In this document: positions 45,265-57,026 of the stretch, piece by piece
Layout of the letters: each line of letters begins with the position of its first letter
Numbering within the stretch: the stretch's first letter is position 1
Origin: Astrocystis sublimbata
Lineage: Eukaryota > Ascomycota > Sordariomycetes > Xylariales > Xylariaceae
DNA: 64,000 bases
Assembly: GCA_022453515.1 (NCBI GenBank)
Contig: JAJNNY010000040.1
Location: forward strand, 248,001-312,000
Direction: 5' to 3'
Position numbers and translations under genes: made by a program
Notes under the pieces: model-generated
Database searches by the model: none
What the model saw: the letters and a program-made list of their open reading frames with translations, nothing else
Told to the model about the DNA's origin: nothing

Positions 45265-47625
45265 ATATAGATCTTGATTCTGAGAATGGGGCATAGTGTC
45301 GGTGTGGTTGACTAGTTGCTTGTGTTAACATTAAGATATTGGGACCGTGTTGATGGCATGTCAAGGGGTTGCTAAATCGTACATGGTCCCTAACTTCCAA
45401 GGGGTTGAGGCTGCTATTCAGCTATGTTGATCCACACATTTCCCATCATTTAGGAGAATGAGTATGTGCTTGAGAAAATCAGGGGCTCAGGGGTTCAGGG
45501 ACCACGCAGCATGGTGAGCTGCTCTTCTGTTAACTACACATCACGTTGACATTGTTGTAGAGGTTCAGAGCAGAAATCATTTCAGGTTTGAACTACCACA
45601 TTAGATTCCGGGAAGAAAGAAAGTGTTAGTAGGTGCGCGTCATGTGGGAGGCATTATTCTCAATTTTCAAGTAAACGGTTGTAAAGCAGATTCACATAGA
45701 GTATTCGGTTTTACTACTATACTACGAAGTATTTACGATTACGACTATGATTATAAGCATACAAGCCGACCGGCTAGGTTAATATAAAATCCCGAGTCTA
45801 GGAGGTCGTATTTTGGAACAGTACCTATGGGCGGGATGAGAAGTCTTGTGGGCCTTAGAAGTCTTGTTGGACCCAGAAGTGTTCTTGGCCTTGGGAAGCC
45901 CCTAGAAGACTTCTCTACAGGCGAGACAGGCTAGTTTTCCTACTACCTTACGGTAAGCACGACGTACCTGGGTGGCCTGGAGCAACCATGAAGTACCTAG
46001 ATACTTGTGATGCAGGAGCACCTGCAATGTGGACAATATTGGGCGCAACAACGTCTAAATAGTGAAATTATCGACAAGATTAATTAGCAGAACGTAGAAG
46101 TAAGTACCTCTGAACAAACCAATTTGAAGAGGCATTAGGTACTAGGTAGGACGTAGGAGGTTAGATTGAGCCGCTTGCTTCAAGGGGCCTAGGTAGCTGG
46201 GCTTAGTGGCCTTCGACGCTTCAACATTTGAAATGTTCGACGTTTAAACGTTTCCAACGTTTCAAAGTTTCCGACGCTTAAATTTTATTCGACGTCGAAA
46301 AAAATAAACTATCGGCAACATAGACGTCTTAATAGGTACTCAGAATTTGGATTCACCGGCGCATCATCAAATATTTTGATCGTCTATTTATTGTCGGTTT
46401 AAAGTTAACTGAGTGCAGTAAGGGCTGGTATGGCACCTCCTAAGTGTTCAATCTATGTGTACAGATGTTCAATTATATCAGACTGGGAATCGCTCTAGCT
46501 GCATGGCTTCGAATCATACTGCAGCCAAGATGAGATCAATAAATTTATGTGCTATGGAGTCACCAGTCTCTCCGGCACGATTGTGCACAGGTAGGTACTT
46601 AAGTAATTATCTCGTTTTTATGCGGTAAGAGTTGATAACTGCTTTGAATGGTCTATGCTGTCGTAGTGAGAAAGATGGCTACGACTGTGTTACTGCACGT
46701 GGCAATTCAGCGCTAGGCGGGTGCTCTGTATCAATCCCGGTCTACTCCAGATAACTATCGCTGAGGTTAAAAGATCGTCATCTTTAATACCAGCCTACCA
46801 TTACGATTAGTTATTAGTACAATGATAATAAATTTTTTCGTGTATTAGTCAAAATTGTTCTAAACGTCTTGGGGGAACATAGTCCAAGACCCAAGGTTGA
46901 CTTGGATGCATTAAATCTCCGTCAAGAGCCGAAGGTCTTGTAGGCTTGCTTGCATCAAGTCTTAGTGATTGACTTACAGGGGTTTTGGACAAGCTGATCA
47001 CTTAAATTTAACATCACCTTTGGCATTTACATCTACGATGGCATTGTCATCTACTGCCAATGCCATGTTTCAAGTGGATTGCCACGCTATCTGACCATTC
47101 TACTGTGGGCGATGGTCGTGGCAATCCAAAGCCTTAAAAGAAAACACCTTCTGGAATCGGCAGTAGCGTGTTAATGAAAGACAGGCGTAGCGGCTTCATG
47201 CAAGCCCAAATCAGGGTCCCAATGCAGAAGCTGGTAAACGATAAGCGCAGATAGATTCCAGGTGGCATCGCCAAGCCTCTGTTTCTAAGGGTGGTGCCTA
47301 TCCGACAGGCTACAGCACACGACGAGCGTCATACGTCAGACCCACGAGCTCATGCGTCGGCAGCTGTTCCAGCTCCAATTACTTAATGCTCTCATTCCTG
47401 CCTGGATAGCGATATTTCATTCTCTTCGCATCTCAAGCATCATCATCAACATTCAACTTATTGCGCAATTGATATCCAAACGGCACACACTGCCAAGAAT
47501 CTGCGACCTACTCGTCACCGTGCATCTCGGTCGCATCTCATCCCATCGCATTAGCTGCCCCCACCGTTGCCATCAGCGGACGCCACCTAGCTGATAGGCA
47601 GTGAGTGTTAGTTAGTGTTCGTTCG
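45265..47625. other. Intergenic, short palindromes and diverged repeats
   Basis: About 2.4 kb without a gene. Contains an imperfect repeat of GAAGTCTTGTTGG type (45838-45920), a run of palindromes (46211-46300) and several GTACCTAGGTA motifs. A pyrimidine-rich promoter-like tract lies at 47400-47580 ahead of the next gene. Confidence 0.5.
46211..46300. repeat. Cluster of short palindromes with ACGTTT motif
   Basis: Three palindromes follow each other: AACATTT-G-AAATGTT (46223-46237), CGTTTAAACG (46241-46250) and TTCGACGTCGAA (46288-46299). Repeats of GACG[CT]TT lie between them. No gene is nearby. Confidence 0.75.
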
Positions 47626-48249
47626 ATGGACACCCAGCAGTCCTGGACACGCTCTCGAGTCCGGATCCTCGCCGTTCTCGCCACCGCCATCGTCTTCATC
47701 TTCTTCTGGGGCAGCACGTCTCCCGGCACCTCACTCCCCGACACATTCGCCCCGCCGTCGCCAGCAGCCATGTCGTCGGACCCCGTGCTCTCCGCGCTCA
47801 AGGTGTCGGTCCAGCAGGCGAGCGCATCGCCTCCGAAGCTGAAGATCGCCGTCACCAACACGCACCCGAGCCCCGTGACCGTGTTCGCCTGGAACTCGCC
47901 GCTCGACGCCCTGGCCGTGCAGCTCGGCCTGCTGGCCTTCACGCCGGAGGGCAAGGACGCCATCAATATCCCCACGATCCAGGTGCGACGGCTCATGCCG
48001 CCGGGCGACGATGCCTATGTCACGATTGCGCCGGGCGAGACGGAGGAGCGCGAGGTGCTGTTGAAGAAACCCATGGTGCCTGTTGATCAGTTGCAAGGCA
48101 AGGTCAAGGTTGTGTGCAAGGGCGAGTGGAAGGCTGTGTGGGCGGCTAAGAAGGAGGAGATCTCGGCTGAGGCGCTGAAGAATACATCGGCGGATGAGAA
48201 TGCGCTGCAGGGGAACTTTGAGAGCGAGGCTGTGGAGATGGAGTTTTAA
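47626..48249 (+). CDS. Membrane-anchored conserved fungal protein (207 aa)
   Basis: Intronless frame of 207 residues from ATG 47626. One hydrophobic helix near the N-terminus (about residues 14-29, after Arg residues) suggests a signal anchor with the rest in the lumen or outside. The soluble part is a beta-rich domain with 'KLKIAVTNTHPSPVTVFAW', a segment that recalls the propeptide of deuterolysin (M35) proteases, where an 'NT' strand of this kind is typical. No protease domain or zinc motif follows. It could be a free-standing, propeptide-like protein, or the likeness may be coincidental. A gap-free CT-rich promoter tract precedes it. No neighbouring pathway. Confidence 0.7.
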   Translation: MDTQQSWTRSRVRILAVLATAIVFIFFWGSTSPGTSLPDTFAPPSPAAMSSDPVLSALKVSVQQASASPPKLKIAVTNTHPSPVTVFAWNSPLDALAVQLGLLAFTPEGKDAINIPTIQVRRLMPPGDDAYVTIAPGETEEREVLLKKPMVPVDQLQGKVKVVCKGEWKAVWAAKKEEISAEALKNTSADENALQGNFESEAVEMEF

Positions 48250-49399
48250 GGTGTGTTGTTGACGTGTTGACATGGATTCACAGGAGGAAGTCTACTGCAT
48301 GTCGCCAGACGGACCAATTGCCTGGGATGACTTACTTATCTACGATATACGAGGCACGCGCGACCAATAGCTCCAAATTTATCGAGTTTCCGAGTTTGTA
48401 CGATTCCACTTGATTGGATAAAACGGAGAAGTGTGAGATACGTGATCATCTAGGCAGGCCCTTTGGTTGTCTCTCTTGACCTTGGAATGATGTGGCATCG
48501 AAAACGATAGCTCACTCATATTTGGGCATCTTCATTGAGCGAACAAGTAGCTATCCGTGGGGTATGGTTGTGATTGGTTCCTAAGCATGGATCATGCATG
48601 CATCTATCTCACCGGTGAAGAGGACCATTGCTTGCTTAATTCAAGTTGCAAGCTCTGGCTTGGAATGCCCAAGTTCCCATACACATTGAATAAGTACAGG
48701 TGCAGCATTACGCAGCTCTGCGAGTACTTTTCGGGACACCTAGTAGTCCTGCCTACCGCAACTTCCCACCCTCAAGCGTCATGATTGAAACACAAACTGC
48801 GGGGTACCTGCCATTTTACTTACTTGTGGTAAGTGATCGAGGCAGTCATCAGATTGTAAGGCTGCCACTGCCCTGCTCTGCTTTACACACTCATTCATTA
48901 CCTACCTACGTACCTACGTAGGCCCCCAGGTGTTTGGCAGACTTCTCATCTTCCAAGGCTCCAATACCTGTAGGTTTTTTGGGCCATCCCGTCTCGAGCT
49001 TGAGATCCCCCGACCTACATCCTACACCACTCCCGCGCTCAAGGTAGCATTGCGTATTGCTGCACCTCAGCCTGTGTCAAAACCGCATTGACTTAACCTT
49101 CCTCTTTGCCTTTTCTTTACCTTTCTACCCTCACTGCTTGACGCAAGCAACCACCAATGCCCACTGTCAGTACACATTTCTAGCCACAATTCCACTACTT
49201 TGCACCTGTTGTATGGGCACCAATTCTGCTGAGGCAATCGGGCCGTCCCAATCTCATCATCGCTCTACCGTTATAGTTGTTCGCATTTGCAGTTGCAATT
49301 CGTCTGATCATGATCCGATCCGATCACTGTCGCAAAGTTACCTTGTGGCTGAGTACTGACTAAAGCGAATAAGCAGTCCTGACCATTTATATACCCAAG
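48250..49399. other. Intergenic, promoter of the RNA polymerase gene
   Basis: About 1.15 kb with CCTACGTACCTACGTAGG palindromic motifs at 48901-48922 and a CT-rich tract (49090-49140) ahead of the RNA-dependent RNA polymerase. No gene seen. Confidence 0.5.
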
Positions 49400-52300
49400 A
49401 TGGCGCATGTGCAGCCTAAAGGGTTCGCCGTCTTCATGGGCGGTGTCCCTGCCGAGCTGACGGATCAGGGCCTGAGAGCGCAACTTCAGCCTTACTTCGA
49501 TAACCTGAAGATTGAAGACTGGGCTTGTGATAAGCCGCGAGGAAAGCCATTTGGGATCCTCACTTTTCTCCATCCACAGCATGGACACCAATTCTTGAAC
49601 AACCACGGGGAACGACCCATACCTGGTGCTTCATATCGTGGCAAGCCGAAAACAAGAGCCTACCTACACCTGCTTGGGAAACCCGTCTTCTGCAAGAAGA
49701 GCGACAAAGAGGCTGACTCAATGCTACTTCGCGTGCTCGAAACCAGCGCCGAGGAGAGACTACGTGCTGCTGAAGATGTTGAAGAGTCTCCCAAGCTCAG
49801 CAATGTCGTCTTTCGGACATTCGGCATCTCTTGTGGCCATTACAGTTACGCAAAAGACAAATTGGAATACACACCAGATATTCAATGGCCTACGAAAGAG
49901 GGCACTGCCAAGTTTGCCCGCAACATGCTGATTGTCTCCTTCTCACAGGGTATTGGCCAAATTCGCGGTGAGTATTGGTGATCTTGTGCTTTCTTTAAAA
50001 ATGCCATTCAAGTGGAGCCATACAATCCCCGACCAAATAGAAACATTCAACTACGAAAATTCATTGCTAATTTTATGCTCTACAGTCGAGATTCCATACA
50101 GGATAATCTATGAAGTAGTCGTATCCGGAAAGCCGACATCGTTGTTTTTGACACTTTGGGAGCCTCCCAGAATTTTCCTACTTTCTGTCGCAGGCGAGTT
50201 GACAGCCTTGTTTCGCAACTTGGGCACCAACAGAAACCCAATGGCGCCTCGCTCTGCTGCGAGGGAGCGTTTGAGCAAGATACCTCACAACGACGCAGAT
50301 CATAGTGAAGTTATCGGCCAGTCTCTGATCTACTCCTTAACACTCTCACCAGAAGATTTCGCTTCGAAATTAGAGAGGCTGAGGGAAAACGATTACTTGG
50401 AACTTTCGACCTACAACGTTCCTATCCTATCGCATCTGTCTCATTACATGACTCATGATCTAACAACGTTCAAGTCCATGCTTTCAAGTTTGTCCAGGGC
50501 TAATGCTCCCTTTGATTTGCTATACCAATTCCACGCATTGGTTCAAAACGGGTATCTCCCGCCTCGTATCGCTATCGGCTTGCTCGTTCGACTCTGCAAT
50601 TTTGCCATCGACTCCCAGCGAAATGTAACTTCAATTTCGAAAGTGCCAGCCAACTCAAGTTCGCCACTTCCGTTCTCGGGTCAGGCGGTAAAAAGTGAGT
50701 GCTTCTAGTGGCCAATTTCCCTCCTACTCATAGCCTGAGGTTGTGGAAATGTCTACACTTGCGTTAGCATCTACTAATTGCCGATCTTCGCAGAGCTGAT
50801 ATCACAGATGCCATTTCCTGGCCCACACACAGAGGCGAAGATGTTTGACGAGGATGAAATATGGTCTCAGCTTAAGGCGAATGAGAAAGAGATACAACAA
50901 GGATTGACCAAGAGTCTTCTTTCGGAAAGAGCTCGTCACAACCTCACGATGGTCTACAAGGTGCAAGTGACACCGACCAGTATTAACTTCAACGGACCCG
51001 AGCCAGAGGCCAAAAATCGCATTCTCCGCAAATTTCCAAACCACACCGACTATTTCGCCCGGGTGCAGTTCTGCGACGAAGATGGCCAGGACATCTACTT
51101 TAATCCTAAAGGTAATATCACCGCATACTTTCCTTTGCTTTCACATATCTCGACGGATCACCGTGGACCACCGGCAATATGTGCCTGAAGTCTGGCACCG
51201 TCAGATGGCACCTTGAGAGGTGCAAGAAACATCCGTCACCAAGCTTTCTTGAAATCCATGGTCTCGACCTGTTTCGCACTTCTGCATCATTGTCATCACA
51301 TACAATATATACAGTATCTAACTACATGTCCCAGTCTCGCTCGAGATAATATACTCGAGGTTCAAAACGATCCTTCTGGACGGTTTCAAGATTGGGCGGC
51401 GGCTATACAAGTTCCTTGGATTCTCTCATTCATCGCTACGAGCTCATGCTGTTTGGTTCATGGCTTCTTTTGTTGACGACAACGGGAAGCTCCAGAGTTA
51501 CGATACGGTGATACCTGAGCTGGGAGATTTTGAGGGCATCCGTTCTCCTGCCAAATGGTATGTACAACTCCAAAACTAGTATCTTTGTCGCCACGAGACA
51601 CAATCATTGTGAACCCCACTGACATTCTTCAAGTGAGTAGTCAAGGCATATGATATTGAACAATACGGAATTCCCGACTGTTGCCCTTCTGAGCAATTGC
51701 ATGTGTCGATGGACTGACGCGTTTAACCATTTACAGGTGCAGCTCGAATCGGCCAAGCATTTTCAGAAACGCCAACAGCAATAAATCTGGAAGATCCTCA
51801 CACTAGAACCAGGACGATTCCAGATGTTAAATCTGAAGATGGAAGCAGGGTCTTCAGTGATGGAGTTGGCACTTTGTCCAGAGAACTGTTAGAGGATATT
51901 CTGTATCCAATGCCACAGAAAGCGAGTACAGCCACTTGCGTCCAAATCAGATGGGGCGGGGCAAAAGGCATGTTGAGCTTAGATGATACACTCGAAGGTC
52001 GTGTCATGAGCGTACGAGACAGCATGATCAAGTTCCAAAGCCGCGACACGCAGAATCTTGAGATCTGCGACGTTGCGAATAAACCGATACCACTTGTTCT
52101 CAACCGCCAAATGATCAAGATTCTCGAGGACATGCAAGTTCCCGAAGCCTGGTTTTTCAAGGGCCAAAACAAGGAGCTTGATCGCTTGCGCAAGATCACG
52201 GCCAATACGACCAACACGGTTGAGTTCTTGAGGCGTCAGAAGATTGCTGAGCAGTTGGGATTCTCCCAATTCATTCGCCGTCTTCAAAACCTGAATCTCG

Positions 52301-53927
52301 ATTATAAAAAGGATGCCTTCCTTTGCTCTGTCGTCGAAGCAGTTGTTCTAAGCCAGGTTCGCCTCCTCAAATACAAGTCCAGAATCCCAGTAGAGCAAGG
52401 AGTGACTCTGTTCGGTGTTATGGACGAATTTCAGTTCTTGGAGGAGGATGAGGTATTCATCACGTTTGATAAGCAAAAGGGAGTTCCGTATCCGGACCTC
52501 GATCAGCGACTCGTGATCGTGACCCGATCACCGGGCTTGCATCCGGGTGATATCCAGATGCGCCGAGCGGTTGTGCCTCCACGAAACCACCCCCTTCGCA
52601 GTTTGACTAATTGCATCGCCTTCAGCCAAAAAGGTGATCGGGATCTCCCTAGTCAACTCAGTGGTGGTGATCTTGACGGGGACATCTTCAACGTGATATG
52701 GGACTCCATGGCTGTTAATGGATGTCAGCGTGAATTCGCACCTGCCGACTATCCCCGTGTAACGCCGCTGGATATTGGCAGAACTGTCAAGGCCCGGGAC
52801 ATGACCGACTTTTTTGTCACGTTTATGGCCACAGACCAACTAGGGCTTATCGCGACCAGGCACATAATTCTTGCAGACATGCATGAAGCTGGTACTGTTC
52901 ACGATGAATGCCAAGTACTTGCAGAGATGCATTCAACGGCTGTGGACTACTCCAAGACTGGTATACCAGTCGAAATGGGCAAGATGGCTACACTAACAAG
53001 AACCAAATACCGCCCTGACTTTTTAGCTCTAGCGCCCCCTACGCATATTGTTGACAAGACGGAGATTTACTTTGAGGCACCCATTGCACCATCTAACGAA
53101 GAGGACGAAGACGACGAGACGGGACCCCGACATAGATTCTATGCATCGACAAACATTCTTGGCAAGTTGTATCGTGCTATCGATGAGAAGAGAATTTGGG
53201 ATACTGACATTCATTTGACTGTGAACCGTCATGGTATGACTCTCTGGGATGAGCTTTTCATTCACGTTCATCAAAAATGTGATGCGTTAGGCGGAGTCAA
53301 CTGGCAGAGGGCGTTGAACGAAGCGCAGAGCATCAGGCAAGCGTCAGTGTTGATCGATTTTTATTGCGTTGTTTCTTCGTTAGGTATGCACCAAGTTGTC
53401 TCTAACGGATATTTAGGTATGAGGATATGGTCCGGGAAGCCACGATCGCCCATTCAGAACATGCCTCGAGATCCATTACGGAATTGGAGGTTTTCATTGG
53501 CGATATCTTCAACAAGATCGGCATTCAAAATCGCCGACAGCGGGATACCTCTCTGCGTCTCAAAGACGAGTTCGATCGTATTACGAAATGGGTTGAAGGT
53601 CTCATCAGAAAACGTAACGTGAAGGCACCAACCGATCTACCCGATAGAACTGGAGAGGATCTACGCGATGTCTACGACGACAATACCGACTCGGTACCGA
53701 AGTTTACTGCGCTTGAGATGAGCATTGCTTGTTTCCGTGCAGGGCTCTCGAGACGCGGCAGCCGCAATGTCAACAAGCGGAGCACTGATGACTTTGCGAG
53801 TTTCAAAGTCATCGCAGCTCATTGCGCCTTGCGCGAATTGGAGATTGCTAAGCACCAGAAAGATATTGCTGATGGCGCCGCTTTCATGAGCGGTGGTTTT
53901 CCAGGTGTTAAAAGCGGAGAGGCTTGA
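49400..53927 (+). CDS. RNA-dependent RNA polymerase (RNA silencing, QDE-1/SAD-1 class)
   Basis: Cellular RdRP that makes double-stranded RNA for small-RNA silencing. Exons by phase: 49400-49967, 50086-50694, 50794-51111, 51335-51557, about 51737-53342 and 53417-53927. The N-terminal ~75 residues look like an RRM ('FAVFMGGVP', 'KPFGILTFL'). The family blocks follow: 'YKFLGFSHSSLRAHAVWFM' near 51405, then 'ARIGQAFSETPTAI' near 51743. The catalytic metal-binding DLDGD is at 52669-52683, inside 'LSGGDLDGDIFNVIWD'. The length is normal. Two oddities are present. The 51112-51334 intron is long (223 bp). At 51557/51737 the obvious GT-AG splice leaves the frame off by one, as if one G had been inserted at the acceptor. 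The gene may thus be a recent pseudogene or contain a sequence error. All other frames are clean. Confidence 0.87.
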
Positions 53928-56900
53928 TCGATGAGACAGTGGCATGGAATAGGGTAGGCGGGGCAGACGGATGTTCTTTGTGTGAGGTAATTGATATGGG
54001 CGGGTCCTTATGTGTCATCTGATACTTGGGATTTCTGTGTCTTCTAGTGTGTGAGTGTAGGAATCTGGGGACAATCATCAAGGGACGAGATTAGGCCAGC
54101 TTCAAGCCGCATGTGGTACCAGCTGAGGCTGGAGCATCCTGCCAAACGGGGACTCGAGAACCGCCTGTGGCATGTTGGCAATGTGATGCGGGATGCCTTT
54201 ACCCAGCATGAAGGTGGAGAAGTCGTTGCTGAAGTTGTTGCAATTATGGCGGAAGGGATCGTATGCCAGGGGTGCTAATGATTAGAACCAAAGGCAAGGA
54301 ACAACCTGAATACTCTATGTAAGCGGCTAAACCCGGACAATGGGGAACAATATAAAGCGCTCCATATCTGCTCTATGCTACACTCGCGACGTAATCACGT
54401 CGAATCATGTGATGACTGCGTGGGGAGCGGACTGTCTTGTGTTCATCTCTAAGCATGGGCAGACAGTTGGTCAGTTGGAAAGATGGATGCGGTGCCCGCA
54501 TCAACTGTGACACCGCGCGGGAGCATGACGCCAATCATGGCTTGGGGACAAGATCAATCACATGTTTGATGAGGAGGATAGGAAACGTGGCCTGTGGGAT
54601 GACGGGCGATGTAGTATGGAGGTTGCTCACGTATGAGCCTCTGATATGGGACGCCAGGTTACCTTACCCCCCAAGACTTACCCAGAGATCGGGTCTTGCG
54701 GCCTGCCTACCTCAATGATCTTTCGTTCTTCTAGAAGCATCTCATCTGCAGGATGTTTCTTGGTTTTCGGGGGAGTATCTATCTGGCGGCAGGCAACGTG
54801 GACCCAGGAGCTGTATTGGTAAGGTTTACTAATGCCGTGGAATTGCTTACAAGTTGTTTCCCGGACCCGACTGGCTTTCCTGGTAGAACTTCCTTGGACA
54901 TGGACCTAGGTAGGGAACGCGGGAATCTGTTTCTGGGAGAGATCTGCCTTGGCTGGCATTCTGGACCTTGGGAATGTGTTGTGTACCTAGGATAGAGATG
55001 CAGAAAGGTTGGTATGATCCTTGGTGTGATGCTTGGTGGGAAAGGGGGGTAGTCTAAGTGTTGTATGCTTCTGTCTGTCGTGTGCTCATTCTTTCGAACG
55101 GGAAATTCAGTATTAAGGCCTAAATCCTCTTGCTATACAGCAAAGCAATTTCACGTTCATGTAACTTGTTGTGAATATATCAAAAGTGACGCTGTCTATG
55201 AATGATCTTCCATTGACAATAATCTTAGGTGGGAGTGCAACTCGACGGACTTAGTCTCGCAGCTCTCGGTGTTGTAGACAGCGAGAAGATGAGCCGCTAG
55301 CAAGGCGCTATGTTGCGCTGCCAAGCCCCTGTAAATATGGCCAAAAAGGGTAAATGCCAGAAAGCGCAACCTTCTCCAAGCTCGAAATTTTCAGCGCAGG
55401 CCAATCCTACACCAGCAATCATCACAAGTTGCACGACCCGAGCAAGAGAAGCCAACATGGTCAATTTCAATTTACGGCAAGGAGAGTTGATTATTGAGTA
55501 GTTTCAATTCTGAAAACTTGATGCACTTTACCCGCCGCTGTCGATCACTTCGAGGTCGTATATTGTAGGTAGGAATTACATACAACACCCAACCTTAGCA
55601 TCCTAACATCCTGGTTTCCGTCAGTGCGCGCAGCGAGTCACAAACATGAGCAGGCCGACTTGGGCAGGTAACGTTACCGGTCTTCGGATTCTCGCGCTTT
55701 CGCGCTTCGAGCAAGCCTATCAAGAAGCAATCCATAATACGACTCGAACCATAGGCATTGCAGTATGGGTTGTTGGAGGCAATGTGTTCTCATTTTAATT
55801 AACTGACATGACTAGCTCCGGCGAATTTGAGCGTCGAGGTTTGATGATGCCAATGGCAAGACAAGCCTGAGGGAATGTTTCGAAACATATCCACTTCCCT
55901 TCCTACCTCGTCGGCCGAGAAAAGTGCATCGCGATGCCTGCCCGCATGCTGACTCCTCCGTCTTCGTTGCATGATACCTAGAGAGGCAAAGATCTAGTTC
56001 TAGCATCTTTGTTTTGATACCGCAAGCTGAGGATGTAAGCAAGTCATAGGCGGGCCGGCCACTGGCGACATGCTCAGTCCAATGAGTTGTCGAATCTGGT
56101 GTCTTGGTCATGATGCGTTGCCTGCCGCGAGCTGATGTGATCCACAAAGATATGAAGATGACACGATAAGACAATGGGAAGGCGTGGCATGGTTTGCCTA
56201 TCACGGTAACCAGTTGGGCGACAGTCCCAATGCGCACGCTCCGTCGACAATGTCAGGATCCTATTGTTAGACCGACCTTGCTATATCTGACGGAGAATTG
56301 ATCTGGGAATTTCCCGACCAATGGTAGGGGTCAGCCCATGTGCCGGCCGTTTTCCGGGGTCGATGGACTGGGGGATGTTGATGGGAATCTCTTGGTTATG
56401 GGTCTTGAGTGCCGTGCTGGGAATGCAGCACGCAAAGAGTTAAAGTAACAATCGTCTCAACTCAACCGACTCTCAAAGTCAGCCAGCGTCTAGAGAGTCT
56501 GGGCAATGGAGTGAGCGAGCGAATGGCTCGAGTGGCAAGAATCAGACGAGCCCGACGGACCGGCTCACTGCTCATCATGGCCTTGTCTCGAGTGAGACGG
56601 ACCGTCACAAAGACATTGTCGCCACATCGAGGCCTAGGGCCAGGTCTGCGGAGTTGCGCGCCGGCACATCAATCAAAAGATGCAGCGCCATCGAGCCTCT
56701 TCGGGCCGGGGTGCCGCGACGGGCGGGCCCTCGTTTGCCCCTCGGGGGGGACCCCAGCTCACCCCAGCTTCTTCCTTGACTTACACGCACCCCTGACATC
56801 CATCTGTTCTCGGAGAGAAAGGAGGGGTGGCTACCTTTCTTGCTCCAAAACCAAGACCTTGCCATTATTTATTAGTGCTGGGAACCCCCGCGTCTGCCCC

Positions 56901-57026
56901 AGCACACCGAGTGCTAGGGAACGGACTCTGAATGGCCGAGCCAGGTGCTACAGCAAAAGAGGTCAGAAGACACAGGGAGCGCCAGCGCAAGCGCCATAGG
57001 GAGAAAGGGTAGACCGAACCGAAAAA
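53928..57026. other. Long intergenic region, no gene seen
   Basis: About 3.1 kb after the RdRP and before the DUF1479 gene. Open frames are short and motif-free. The last 600 bp are GC-rich and purine/pyrimidine skewed, likely promoter and 5' UTR. No RIP-type AT-rich tract, tRNA or transposon end noticed. Confidence 0.45.

Noticed and set aside
53379..53416. 38-bp intron near the end of the RdRP gene
   Set aside because: Too short. A 74-bp intron 53343-53416 with a GTCAGT donor and CTAAC branch site keeps the frame and is preferred.
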